Below are positions 8,899-18,226 of a stretch of DNA of 64,000 nt, piece after piece (within the stretch, counting starts at the first letter, position 1; each line of letters starts with the position of its first letter). Under the pieces are notes generated by a model, which was not told where the DNA came from, made no database searches, and saw only the letters and a program-made list of their open reading frames with translations. Source of the DNA: Sphaerisporangium fuscum (GTDB lineage: Bacteria > Actinomycetota > Actinomycetes > Streptosporangiales > Streptosporangiaceae); the NCBI RefSeq assembly GCF_018531465.1, contig NZ_JAHDTF010000005.1, positions 124,001 to 188,000 on the forward strand. Reading direction: 5' to 3'. The position numbers and the translations under genes are program-made.

Positions 8899-9207
8899 AT
8901 GGGTAGCGTGCTTCTCGGCTTGGCGCTGTTGGCCTTCTGGCTCTACTGCCTGTTCGATGTGATCACCACACCCGAGGAAGACGTACGAAACCTGCCGAAG
9001 CTGCTGTGGGTTCTCATCGTCGTGCTCCTGGCCGACCTCGGCGGCCTGCTGTGGCTGCTGCTCGGCCGGCCCCTCGGTGAGCAGGCGATACGACGCCGTC
9101 AGATGGGCCGCGCCGGCCACCCCCGGCCGTCCGTCCCCCGCGGGCCCGACGACGACCCCGACTTCCTCCGGGACCTCGACCGGCGCCTGCGCCGCGAGGA
9201 CGACTGA
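8899..9207 (+). CDS. PLDc_N domain small membrane protein
   Basis: A 102-residue protein with two transmembrane segments (about 3-21 and 35-56) and a charged cytoplasmic tail. The N-terminal pattern ending in LYCLFDVITTPEEDVRNLPK and the following hydrophobic WVLIVVLLADLGGLLWLLLG match the phospholipase D nuclease N-terminal (PLDc_N) family, the membrane part of cardiolipin synthases that also occurs alone. No catalytic HKD motif is present, so it is not an enzyme by itself. It diverges from the HExxH gene. Confidence 0.85.
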   Translation: MGSVLLGLALLAFWLYCLFDVITTPEEDVRNLPKLLWVLIVVLLADLGGLLWLLLGRPLGEQAIRRRQMGRAGHPRPSVPRGPDDDPDFLRDLDRRLRREDD

Positions 9208-9214
9208 ACGAAAG

Positions 9215-9247
9215 AAGCCTCCCCGGGCGATCTTCCCGGGGAGGCTT
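9215..9247. terminator. strong bidirectional hairpin
   Basis: AAGCCTCCCCGGG and CCCGGGGAGGCTT form a perfect 13-base-pair stem around the 7-base loop CGATCTT, starting 8 bases after the stop of the PLDc_N gene. The A/T ends give short T runs in both directions, so it may terminate both converging transcripts. Confidence 0.75.
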
Positions 9248-9269
9248 CGACTTTCTGGGGTCGTTCAGG

Positions 9270-9355
9270 GGCCCATTTTCCGCACATCGCCCTCGTCGAT
9301 CTGGCTCGATCGCCTGACCAGGGAGATCCGAGCTCTTGCGGAAAGCAGGCCCTAG
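9270..9355. repeat. palindromic intergenic repeat, copy B (86 bp)
   Basis: It shares CCCATTTTCCGCACATCGCC on the left and a right half beginning CCTGACCAGGGAGAT with copy A, but lacks about 27 bases of the centre. The right end CCCTAG contains the TAG stop codon of ccsB on the minus strand, the same arrangement as in copy A. Confidence 0.8.
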
Positions 9356-10308
9356 GGGACCTGCGCGTAGGAGTGCAGGCCCGACAGGAAGATGTTCACA
9401 CCGACGAGGTTGAACAGCAGGCAGCCGAAGGCGATCAGCTGCACGATCGTCGCCGCCCTCCCCTTCCAACCGGCGGTCGCCTTGGCGTGCAGGTAGGCCG
9501 CGTAGGCGATCCAGGTGATGAAGGCCCAGACCTCCTTGGGGTCCCAGCCCCAGTAGCGGCCCCAGGCCTTGTCGGCCCACAGCGCGCCGGCGATCACGGC
9601 GAACGTCCAGATCGGGAAGGCGAACACGATGGCCCGGTGGGCGACCCGCTCGAGCTCCTCACGGCCGGGCAGCCTCGACGGGCCCTCCTTGCGCACCAGG
9701 AACAGCACGCCGCACACGCCGGCCACGATGAACAGGCCGCTCGCCAGGATGGCGGCGGTGACGTGGATGGCGATCCAGTAGGAGTTGAGGGCGGGCACCA
9801 CGGGACCGGCCTGCACGTGCAGGTAACGGACGGCGAAGCCGAGCCCGAGGGCCCCCGCGAGCGACACGAACGCCCCGAGGAACCTCACCGGCTGGCGGAC
9901 CTGCATCACCAGGAACGCGCCCACGGCGGCGAAGCAGATCGCCACCACGAACTCGTACATGTTGCCCCAGGGCCAGCGCCCCACGGCGACGCCCCTGCTG
10001 ATGATGGCCCCGAGATTGGTGGCCAGGCCGAGCCAGGTCAGCACCACCGCCACGGTGGCCGCCCGGGCGGCCCACGCGGGCGGCTCCACGGCCGCCTTCC
10101 CCGCGGTCGTCTCGGCGTCCCCCGGTGGGGCGTCGGCGCCGCCGCCGACGGACGCCGGCACGCGGGCGGGCGCCGCGGCACTCGCCCGGATCCGCCCGAA
10201 GCCGAGATCGAGCGCGTACCCGATCATGGCGAAGACGTACAGCAGAACGGTCGCCAGGATCAGCTGGTCGCTGAGCGTGGCGAGCCCGGCGTTGACGTCA
10301 GTGGGCAT
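9352..10308 (-). CDS. ccsB: cytochrome c biogenesis protein CcsB/ResC (system II)
   Basis: A 318-residue polytopic membrane protein of the CcmF/CcsA haem-handling superfamily. The diagnostic tryptophan-rich motif WGRYWGWDPKEVW lies around residue 245, followed by two further helices. With ResB it moves haem across the membrane and attaches it to apocytochrome c CXXCH motifs. The stretch between helix 1 and helix 2 (about residues 40-80) is an Ala/Pro/Gly-rich linker. It overlaps resB by 11 bases. Confidence 0.95.
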   Translation of the reverse strand: MPTDVNAGLATLSDQLILATVLLYVFAMIGYALDLGFGRIRASAAAPARVPASVGGGADAPPGDAETTAGKAAVEPPAWAARAATVAVVLTWLGLATNLGAIISRGVAVGRWPWGNMYEFVVAICFAAVGAFLVMQVRQPVRFLGAFVSLAGALGLGFAVRYLHVQAGPVVPALNSYWIAIHVTAAILASGLFIVAGVCGVLFLVRKEGPSRLPGREELERVAHRAIVFAFPIWTFAVIAGALWADKAWGRYWGWDPKEVWAFITWIAYAAYLHAKATAGWKGRAATIVQLIAFGCLLFNLVGVNIFLSGLHSYAQVP

Positions 10309-11881
10309 TCTTCACTCCTTCCCGCGAGGCGGCCTCGCCTGCCTCGGAACCCCGCAGGGCCGTGACGATCGTCGCGAACTCCTCGGCGAAGCCCGCTCCC
10401 TCCGTGCGCGCCAGCCCGCCGACCTCGACCGTCGTGGCACCGTCGTCACCGGCCTCGCCGACGCGCACGAAGACGCGGCGGCGGCGCACCGTGAGCGCCG
10501 GGATAAGGCCGATCACCGCGAGAGCGGCGGCGATCAGGGCGGGCACGCGGCCCGGGTCGTAGGCGATCTGGAGGCTGATCCATTCGCGTACGCCGGTGAA
10601 CTGGATGGACCCGGCGCCGTCGGGCAGCTTCAGGGTCTCCCCGACGGCCAGCGGCTTGGTCTTGAACCCCATCACCAGCGGCTTGAGGTTCTTGGTCTCG
10701 AGCCGGTACACCGACTGCGGCGCCCCCTTCATGCCGAGGTCGCCGGAGAAGGCGAACACCTGGGCCGTGGGGTTGGCCGCGCCCGGGAAGACCGAGACGT
10801 ACGACCCGTCCTGCGCGGGCACGGTGGTCGGCAGGAACCTCACCAGGAAGCCCAGCTGGGACGGCTGGGCGTCCGGGGCCTTGATGACGCACTCGGAGGT
10901 GTAGGTCGCCTGGTCGGCCGTCAGGCACGGCACGGAGCTCTCGAAGGCCACCTGCCCCTTGCCGTCGACCACCTTGAAGGCGGGGGCGTAACCGTGCCCG
11001 ATGAGGTAGGTCTGGGTGCCGTTGACGTCGAGCGGCTCGTTCACCTTCAGGTCGTACGGCCGCTCGGGCCCGCCCGGGTGGTCGACGACCTTCAGCTTGG
11101 CCGAGAAGTCGAGAGCCTGGCCGCGCCGCTCCCCGCCGGCGACATAAGTGGCCTGGAAGTCCTGCAGGGTGAACGAGAAGGGCTCCAGCGAGTCGGAGGA
11201 GACCTTCTGCCCCGGGATGTACCTGTCGTAGGCGGCGACGGTGTTGGCGAAGCCGTTCCCCTCGATGAGCAGCACGTTGCCGCGGTAGCCGTACAGGCCC
11301 CCCACCCCGACCGCGATCAGCAGCGCGAGCAAGGCCACGTGGAACAGCAGGTTGCCGCTCTCGCGGAGGTAACCCTTCTCGGCCGACACCCAGCCGGGGC
11401 CGGTGACCGTGCGGAAGCGCTGCCTCCGGAGCCGGGCCGCCATCTCCTCCGCCGTGACGCCGGTCGCGGTGAAGGAGGCGTGCTCAGGGAGCCGGGAGAG
11501 GTTGCGCGGCGCGGCCGGGGGCTTGCGGCGCAGCTCGCGCAGGTGGGCGTTCGCCCTGGGGATCACGCAGCCGGCGAGCGAGATGAACAGCAGCAGGTAG
11601 GTCGCCGCGAACCACGGCGAGGTGAACACGTCGAAAAGCCAGAGCCGGTCGAGCCACTTGGCCAGGCCCGGGCTGTCCTTGAAGTACTGCGCGACCTTCT
11701 CGGGGCTGATCGACCGCTGCGGGTAGATCGACCCGGGCACGGAGGCCAGCGCGAACAGGAACAGCAGGATGAGCGCCGTGCGCATCGAGGTGAGCAGGCG
11801 CCAGGCCCACCGCAGCCAGCCGACCGGGCCGAGGCCGGCGGGGCGCGGCGGGTCCGTCTGGACTTCTCGGGTAAACGTCAT
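10298..11881 (-). CDS. resB: cytochrome c biogenesis protein ResB
   Basis: A 527-residue protein with three N-terminal transmembrane helices (first at about residue 25, including WRLLTSMRTALILLFLFALA), a large extracytoplasmic domain of about 330 residues, and a final helix near residue 440. This is the ResB/Ccs1 architecture; it forms the system II cytochrome c synthetase with CcsB. Conserved segments include SVPGSIYPQRSISPEK after helix 1. Start and stop overlap the flanking genes (TGATG with ccdA, 11 bases with ccsB), so the operon is tightly coupled. Confidence 0.95.
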   Translation of the reverse strand: MTFTREVQTDPPRPAGLGPVGWLRWAWRLLTSMRTALILLFLFALASVPGSIYPQRSISPEKVAQYFKDSPGLAKWLDRLWLFDVFTSPWFAATYLLLFISLAGCVIPRANAHLRELRRKPPAAPRNLSRLPEHASFTATGVTAEEMAARLRRQRFRTVTGPGWVSAEKGYLRESGNLLFHVALLALLIAVGVGGLYGYRGNVLLIEGNGFANTVAAYDRYIPGQKVSSDSLEPFSFTLQDFQATYVAGGERRGQALDFSAKLKVVDHPGGPERPYDLKVNEPLDVNGTQTYLIGHGYAPAFKVVDGKGQVAFESSVPCLTADQATYTSECVIKAPDAQPSQLGFLVRFLPTTVPAQDGSYVSVFPGAANPTAQVFAFSGDLGMKGAPQSVYRLETKNLKPLVMGFKTKPLAVGETLKLPDGAGSIQFTGVREWISLQIAYDPGRVPALIAAALAVIGLIPALTVRRRRVFVRVGEAGDDGATTVEVGGLARTEGAGFAEEFATIVTALRGSEAGEAASREGVKNAH

Positions 11882-12612
11882 CAGATCACCGGCTCGAATC
11901 CGCCCACCCAGCCCTGGATGTTCGCGATGAACTGGCCCCAGAGGCCGGTCACCAGCAGGACGCCGACCAGGACGAGCATGCCCCCGCCGACACGCGTGAT
12001 GAGCTGGGAGTGGCGGCGGACCGCCTTGAAGGTGTGGATGGCCTTGCGGTAGGCGAGCGCCGCCAGGACGAACGGCACGCCCAACCCCAGAGCGTACGCG
12101 AAGGCGAGCACCGCGCCGCGCACGGCGCTCGCCTGGTCGAGCGACAGGGTGAGCACCGCCGACAGGGTGGGCCCGATGCAGGGGGTCCAGCCGAGGCCGA
12201 ACACGATGCCGAGCAGCGGCGCGCCCGCGATCCCGGCCGCCGGGAAGCGGTGGATGCGCACGTCACGCTGCAGACCGGGGATCAGCCCCACGAAGGCCAG
12301 CCCGAGCACGATCGTCAGCGCGCCGAGCACCCGCGTGATCACCTGGGCGTTCCCGAGCAGCAGCGACCCGAGACCGCCGAACAGCGCTCCTCCCGCCACG
12401 AAGACCAGGGAGAAGCCGAGCACGAACAGCGCGCTGCCCGCCACCATGCGGCCCCGCCGGGGGTCGCCGCTCATGCCCGTGACGTACGACAGATAGCCGG
12501 GCACCAGCGGCAGCACGCACGGGGACAGGAACGACACCAGGCCCGCGAGGGCCGCGACCGGCAGCGCCACGAGCAGCGAGCCCGCCGCGATCGTGCTGGC
12601 GATGCCGCTCAC
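11881..12612 (-). CDS. ccdA: thiol-disulfide transporter CcdA
   Basis: A 243-residue membrane protein with six helices. It carries the two reactive cysteines of the family: Cys32 in SFLSPCVLPLVPGYLSYVTG and a second in GWTPCIGPTLSA about 100 residues later. It passes electrons from cytoplasmic thioredoxin to the outside, where the TlpA-like lipoprotein encoded next to it would keep apocytochrome c thiols reduced. Its stop overlaps the resB start by one base. Confidence 0.96.
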   Translation of the reverse strand: MSGIASTIAAGSLLVALPVAALAGLVSFLSPCVLPLVPGYLSYVTGMSGDPRRGRMVAGSALFVLGFSLVFVAGGALFGGLGSLLLGNAQVITRVLGALTIVLGLAFVGLIPGLQRDVRIHRFPAAGIAGAPLLGIVFGLGWTPCIGPTLSAVLTLSLDQASAVRGAVLAFAYALGLGVPFVLAALAYRKAIHTFKAVRRHSQLITRVGGGMLVLVGVLLVTGLWGQFIANIQGWVGGFEPVI

Positions 12613-12639
12613 GGCGCACCGGGCCCGTCAGGGATCACG

Positions 12640-13215
<576 letters not shown>

Positions 13216-13386
13216 GGAGGAGGATCTCCTTGCACTACAACCGGTAGAGCTTCAAACCCTACCCACCGCACCGCACACCCTCGAAATCGGGGAGGGGCTG
13301 TGTTTTCTTTGCCTCGCTCCGCTCGGCGGCGAGGGGCGCCCCTTGAGGCGGCGGGCTTCGTCGTCGTACGGGCTCGTGCCTCGCGG

Positions 13387-14019
13387 CTAGCGCGGCCTGG
13401 CCAGGTTCTGGGGCTTGATGAGCGCCCCGGCGGGTTCGCTGTAGCCGACGCTCGCCAGTCTGTCGCCCTCGAAGGTGAAGCTGGTCACGCTGGCCAGGGC
13501 GCACTGGCGGCGGCGCGGGTCGTGCCACAGCCTGCGGCCCTCGGCGGCCAGCCTGATGATCCAGATGGGGAGCTGGTGGCTGACCAGCACGACCTCGTGG
13601 CCACGGGCCCGGCGGCGGGCGTCGTTGATGATCGACCGCATGCGCTCGACCACCTGGACGTACGGCTCGCCCCAGGAGGGGCGGCGGGGGTTCCACAGGT
13701 AGCGGTAGTTGCCCGGCGCACGGAACATGCCACCGACCGCCATGCCCTGGAAGACGTTCTCGGCCTCGGTGAGCCTCTCGTCGGTCTGGATCTCCAGGCC
13801 GGTGCTCTGGGCGAGGGGGGCGGCCGTCTCCTGCGCGCGCTCGAGCGGCGAGCTGAACAGCGCGACGATGTCGCGCCCCGCGAGCGCCTTGGCCACCATG
13901 TCGGCCATCGAGCGGCCGTTGTCGGAAAGGTGATATCCGGGCAGCCTGCCGTACAGGAGCCCTTCGGGATTGTGCACCTCTCCGTGGCGGAGCAGGTGAA
14001 CAACGGTGGTTTCAGTCAT
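13387..14019 (-). CDS. histidine phosphatase superfamily protein
   Basis: A 210-residue phosphoglycerate-mutase-like enzyme. The catalytic motif is LLRHGEV (His12) and the second conserved histidine is in VLVSHQLPIWI. Other family hallmarks are SSPLERAQETA and the ERLTEAE segment. The substrate is unknown; homologues commonly sit between hemL and the cytochrome c maturation genes in actinomycetes. I chose the ATG at 14017-14019, since the 13-residue longer version would begin with a basic tail. Confidence 0.88.
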   Translation of the reverse strand: MTETTVVHLLRHGEVHNPEGLLYGRLPGYHLSDNGRSMADMVAKALAGRDIVALFSSPLERAQETAAPLAQSTGLEIQTDERLTEAENVFQGMAVGGMFRAPGNYRYLWNPRRPSWGEPYVQVVERMRSIINDARRRARGHEVVLVSHQLPIWIIRLAAEGRRLWHDPRRRQCALASVTSFTFEGDRLASVGYSEPAGALIKPQNLARPR

Positions 14020-14032
14020 GACGGACACCAGC

Positions 14033-14998
14033 CTACTGGTGCGCCTGCCGCGCGGCACGGCTTGCGGTGACGGCGTCGCGCGCGTCCGCGCGCACCACCC
14101 CGGGTGAGGGGGACATCTCGCGCAGCACCTCGACCGCCGCGCGGATCGCCGGACGGCGGGCGGCGTCGGTGCGCCAGATCGCGAAGATGCGGCGGGTCGG
14201 ACGCGGCCGCACCGGCACCGCCCGCACGTCGGGAGGCAGGAAATCCCGGCCGAGCCGGGGCACGATGGCGCAGCCGTGACCGGCCGCCACCAGCGCGATC
14301 TGTGTCGGATACTCGTCGGCCATGCAGGAGAAGTCGGGCTCCAGGCCGGCCGTCCGCAGCGTGAAGACGAGCCAGTCGTGGCAGACGGTGCCCGGCGAGG
14401 AGCTGACCCACCGCTCGCCGTGCAGGTCGGCGAGGTCGATCTCGCGGCGGTCGGCCAGGGGGTGGTCGGCGGACATGATCACGTCGGCCACGTCGTCGAG
14501 GAGCGTGGCGCGGGAGAGCCCGTCGGGGATGGCCATCGGCCGGTTCATCCAGTCCTGGACCAGGGCGAGGTCGAGCTCTCCCCGGGCCACCTCGCGCACC
14601 TGCCGCTCGGGCTCCCGCTCGTAGAGCACGATGTCGAGTTCGGGGTGGCGCTGCCTGAGCTCCTTGAGTGCGAAGGGGAGCAGGCCCCGGGCCGCGGTGG
14701 GGAACGCGGCCATGGTCAGGCGCCCGACGACGGTGCCGCGCAGCGCCTCGAAGTCGGCCTCGGCGGTCTCGACCAGCGCCAGGATGCGCTCGGCGTGCTC
14801 GGCGAGCAGCCCGGCGGCGTCGGTGAGCTTCACCCCGCGCCCGCTGCGCTCGATGAGCGTGGCGCCCATCTCGCGCTCCAGCTTGGCGATCTGCTGGGAG
14901 ATCGCCGACGGCGTCACCATGAGCGCCTCGGCCGCGGCGCCGACGGAGCCGTACACCGCGACCGCGTGCAGGGCCTTCAGCCGATGGAGATCCAGCAT
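14033..14998 (-). CDS. LysR-family transcriptional regulator
   Basis: A 321-residue regulator. The N-terminal winged helix-turn-helix is clear (AAEALMVTPSAISQQIAKLE, residues about 21-40). A LysR substrate-binding domain runs from about residue 90 to 295. The C-terminal 25 residues are an Ala/Arg-rich tail. It is inserted between hemL and the phosphatase in the same direction. The effector and target are unknown; there is no divergent partner gene, which is unusual for this family. Confidence 0.92.
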   Translation of the reverse strand: MLDLHRLKALHAVAVYGSVGAAAEALMVTPSAISQQIAKLEREMGATLIERSGRGVKLTDAAGLLAEHAERILALVETAEADFEALRGTVVGRLTMAAFPTAARGLLPFALKELRQRHPELDIVLYEREPERQVREVARGELDLALVQDWMNRPMAIPDGLSRATLLDDVADVIMSADHPLADRREIDLADLHGERWVSSSPGTVCHDWLVFTLRTAGLEPDFSCMADEYPTQIALVAAGHGCAIVPRLGRDFLPPDVRAVPVRPRPTRRIFAIWRTDAARRPAIRAAVEVLREMSPSPGVVRADARDAVTASRAARQAHQ

Positions 14999-15047
14999 AT
15001 AGAGATGCTAAATGATTCCTTGCCGAAAGTCGCGTGGCGCTGAAGCG

Positions 15048-16349
15048 TCAGGCGGACGCCGACGCCGCGGCGGTGGCCTTGGCGGCGGCGGGAAGCGCCT
15101 CGACCACCCGGGTGACGGCCTCCTCGTCGTGGGCCGCCGACAGGAACCACGCCTCGTACGCCGACGGCGGCAGGTAGACGCCCTGGTCGAGCATGGCGTG
15201 GAAGAACGCGCGGTAGGCCTCGGTGTCCTGGCTGCGCGCGCCGGTGAAGTCGGTGACGGAGTCGGCGGTGAAGAAGATCGAGAACAGGTTGCCCGCGCGC
15301 TGCAGCCGGTGGGGCACCCCGGCCGCGGCGAGCGCGTCCGAGGCGGCACGGCCGATGATCAGCGCGGCGGCGTCCACCTTGTCGTACACCTCCTCGTCGC
15401 AGCCCCGCAGCGTCGCGAGCCCGGCGGCGCAGGCGAGAGGGTTCCCCGAGAGGGTGCCCGCCTGGTAGACCGGCCCCTCGGGCGCGAGCCGGCTCATGAC
15501 CTCCATGCGCCCGCCGAACGCCGCCGTGGGCAGCCCGCCGCCCATGACCTTGCCGAAGGTCATCAGGTCGGCCTCCACCGGGTCGATGCCGTACCAACCG
15601 GCGGCGGAGACGCGGAAGCCCGTCAGCACCTCGTCCATGATCAGCAGGGCGCCGTGGGCGGTGCACAGCTCGCGCAGCAGGGCGTTGAAGCCCGGCAGCG
15701 GCGGCACCACGCCCATGTTGGCCGGGCACGCCTCGGTGATCACGCAGGCGATCTGGTCGCCGTACTCCCTGAACGCCTCGGTGACCTCTTCGGGAGAGTT
15801 GTAGGGCAGCACGATCGTGTCGGCGGCCGCGGCGCCGGTGACGCCGGGGGTGTCGGGCAGCCCGAAGGTCACCACGCCCGAGCCGGCGGAGGCGAGCAGC
15901 GCGTCCACGTGGCCGTGGTAGCAGCCGGCGAACTTCACCACGCGGGAACGCCCGGTGAAGCCCCGCGCGAGCCGCACGGCGGACATGGTGGCCTCGGTGC
16001 CCGAGTTGACCAGGCGCACCATCTCGATCGGAGCGCGGGAGACGATCTCCTCGGCGAGCTCGACCTCACCCGGAGTCGCGGTGCCGAAGGACGTGCCACG
16101 CGACAGAGCCTCGGTGAGCGCCTCGACGACGGCGGGGTGCCGGTGGCCGAGGATCATCGGACCCCAGGAGCAGACCAGGTCGACGTAGCGGTTGCCGTCG
16201 GCGTCGACGATGTAGGGGCCCTCACCGGACTCCATGAACCTCGGGGTGCCGCCGACGGCGCCGAACGCCCGCACCGGGGAGTTGACGCCTCCCGGCACGA
16301 CGGCCCGGGCGCGCGCGAAAAGGTCCTCTGAGATCTTCGTACCGCTCAC
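15048..16349 (-). CDS. hemL: glutamate-1-semialdehyde 2,1-aminomutase
   Basis: A 433-residue PLP enzyme that converts glutamate-1-semialdehyde to 5-aminolevulinate in the C5 haem pathway; HemA, its upstream enzyme, is encoded at 20796-22142. Visible hallmarks are [13 protein letters not shown] at the N-terminus, [17 protein letters not shown] and the PLP-lysine region [13 protein letters not shown] chose the GTG at 16347-16349, which gives the usual family length; the upstream ATG would add 19 proline-rich residues. Confidence 0.96.
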   Translation of the reverse strand: MSGTKISEDLFARARAVVPGGVNSPVRAFGAVGGTPRFMESGEGPYIVDADGNRYVDLVCSWGPMILGHRHPAVVEALTEALSRGTSFGTATPGEVELAEEIVSRAPIEMVRLVNSGTEATMSAVRLARGFTGRSRVVKFAGCYHGHVDALLASAGSGVVTFGLPDTPGVTGAAAADTIVLPYNSPEEVTEAFREYGDQIACVITEACPANMGVVPPLPGFNALLRELCTAHGALLIMDEVLTGFRVSAAGWYGIDPVEADLMTFGKVMGGGLPTAAFGGRMEVMSRLAPEGPVYQAGTLSGNPLACAAGLATLRGCDEEVYDKVDAAALIIGRAASDALAAAGVPHRLQRAGNLFSIFFTADSVTDFTGARSQDTEAYRAFFHAMLDQGVYLPPSAYEAWFLSAAHDEEAVTRVVEALPAAAKATAAASASA

Positions 16350-16422
16350 TGTCCCAAGGTTAGTGCCCGGGGCCGGCGGTGGCTCATCCGGGCGGGAGCG
16401 GGGCATGAGCGGAGACCGCCGG

Positions 16423-17076
16423 TCACTCGCAGGCGTCGGCCAGCCAGTCGAGGACGTGCAGCGGGTCGGGGAGGGGACGGCCGTCGGGCGGGCGCAGCCA
16501 GCGGGCCTGGCTGCCGTCGGCCAGCTGGGACGGCGGGGCGAGCACGTAGCTGTCGCGGCAGTGCCAGCGCAGGCCGGGCGTCTCGTCGATCGTCTCCGGG
16601 CCGCAGTCGAGGTGGCAGGACCACCACTCGTCCTCGTCCTCCGGGGCGCCGCGCGTGGCGACGTAAAAAAGGACCCGGTCGCCTCCTGTGGCGACCGGGC
16701 CCGTGGCGAAACCCGCGGAGTCCATGGCGGCGAGGGCCGTGTGGCCCGCCGCGGAGGGTACGTCGAACACGTCGAACACCCTGCCCGTGGGCAGGATCAC
16801 ATTGGCCTCGGGGTCCTGCTGCCACCATCGGGTCAGCAGGGCCGTGTCGGTGGTGGCCATCATCTGCCAGGCCGGCGACACCGGATGAGCACCTGGGTCG
16901 GGACAGCCCACGCGGTCGCACGAACACGCGCGCCTGCCCTCACGCAGCGGGTGGGCACCCAGGCAGCTGGCCCATCCGAGCTCGGCGTACTCGAGAACCG
17001 AGGTGATCGTCTGAGCCTTGCCGTGCGTGCGGCCGCGCCTTTTCGCCCGGCGAGCCGTCAGTGGTACCCCCACCAT
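16423..17076 (-). CDS. small prim-pol-like protein
   Basis: A 217-residue protein resembling the N-terminal domain annotated as bifunctional DNA primase/polymerase. Supporting features are a Cys-rich stretch ([15 protein letters not shown], residues about 52-66), [16 protein letters not shown] with two acidic residues at the expected catalytic place, and a C-terminal [14 protein letters not shown]. No helicase domain follows. In actinomycetes stand-alone members lie beside haem genes; their role is unknown. The ATG is preceded by a strong GGGGGAGG site. Confidence 0.75.
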   Translation of the reverse strand: MVGVPLTARRAKRRGRTHGKAQTITSVLEYAELGWASCLGAHPLREGRRACSCDRVGCPDPGAHPVSPAWQMMATTDTALLTRWWQQDPEANVILPTGRVFDVFDVPSAAGHTALAAMDSAGFATGPVATGGDRVLFYVATRGAPEDEDEWWSCHLDCGPETIDETPGLRWHCRDSYVLAPPSQLADGSQARWLRPPDGRPLPDPLHVLDWLADACE

Positions 17077-17161
17077 GTGCGTTCCTCCCCCACCCGCGCC
17101 TTTCCCCGATGATGCCTGATGGGAGTCGGCTCAGGTGACCCGACCCCCGGAAAATGGCCCG

Positions 17162-18151
17162 TCAGGATAGTCTTCTGGCCACTTCCGTAGCCCAGTAGGT
17201 GAGGATCATGTCGGCTCCGGCCCGCTTGATCGCGGTGAGCGACTCCATGATGATGCGCTCGCGGTCGATCCAGCCGTTGGCCGCCGCCGCCTCGACCATG
17301 GCGTACTCCCCGCTCACCTGGTAGGCCGCCACCGGCACCTCGACGATGTCGCGCACCTGGCGCAGGATGTCGAGGTAGGCCAGCGCGGGCTTCACCATGA
17401 CGGCGTCGGCGCCCTCGGCGAGGTCGAGACGCACCTCGCGCAGGGCCTCGCCCAGAGGGCCCGCCGGGTCCTGCTGGTAGGCGCTGCGGTCGCCGAACTG
17501 CGGCGCGCACTCCGCCGCCTCCCTGAAGGGCCCGTAGAAGCCCGAGGCGTACTTCACGGAGTAGGCCAGGATCGGGATGTGCGAAAAGCCGTTGTCGTCG
17601 AGCGCGGCGCGGATCGCGCCGACCTGGCCGTCCATCATGCCGCTCGGGGCGATGACCTGTGAGCCGGCCGCCGCCTGGGAGACGGCCGCCGAGGCGTACC
17701 GCTCCAGCGTCGCGTCGTTGTCGACCTCGCCGTCGGCGGTGAGGATGCCGCAGTGCCCGTGGTCGGTGAACTCGTCGAGGCAGGTGTCGGTGATGACGAC
17801 CATGTCGTCGCCGAGGTCGGCCCGCAGGTCGGCGAGCGCCACCTGCACGATGCCGTCGGGGTCGTCGGCGCCGGAGCCCCTGGCGTCCTTGACGGCCGGG
17901 ATCCCGAACAGGATGAGCGAGCCCACGCCCGCCTCCGCGGCCTCGTGCGCGGCCTTGCGCAGCGAGTCGCGGGTGTGCTGGAAGACGCCCGGCATGGACG
18001 TCACGGGCTGGGGCTCGGTGATGCCCTCCTTGACGAACATCGGCAGCACCAGCTCGGCGGGGTGCAGCCGGGTGCCCGCGACCACACGGCGGATCGCGGC
18101 GGTACGGCGCAGCCTGCGAGGCCGCGCCACCGGGAACTCTGCGTTGCTCAT
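17162..18151 (-). CDS. hemB: delta-aminolevulinic acid dehydratase (porphobilinogen synthase)
   Basis: A 329-residue enzyme condensing two 5-aminolevulinate molecules. Both active-site lysines are recognisable, in [13 protein letters not shown] and [11 protein letters not shown]. The metal-site segment reads [15 protein letters not shown]: two Cys and one Asp, intermediate between the all-Cys zinc type and the Asp/Ala magnesium type. A GGGAGGGGAG ribosome-binding site precedes the ATG. It lies 75 bases after cobA-hemD in the haem operon. Confidence 0.97.
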   Translation of the reverse strand: MSNAEFPVARPRRLRRTAAIRRVVAGTRLHPAELVLPMFVKEGITEPQPVTSMPGVFQHTRDSLRKAAHEAAEAGVGSLILFGIPAVKDARGSGADDPDGIVQVALADLRADLGDDMVVITDTCLDEFTDHGHCGILTADGEVDNDATLERYASAAVSQAAAGSQVIAPSGMMDGQVGAIRAALDDNGFSHIPILAYSVKYASGFYGPFREAAECAPQFGDRSAYQQDPAGPLGEALREVRLDLAEGADAVMVKPALAYLDILRQVRDIVEVPVAAYQVSGEYAMVEAAAANGWIDRERIIMESLTAIKRAGADMILTYWATEVARRLS

Positions 18152-18226
18152 CTGGTTGTCTCCCCTCCCCGACCCTGTCGCGGACGCGCACGGCGCCTGG
18201 GGCGCGACGATGGGGATCTCGTTGGG

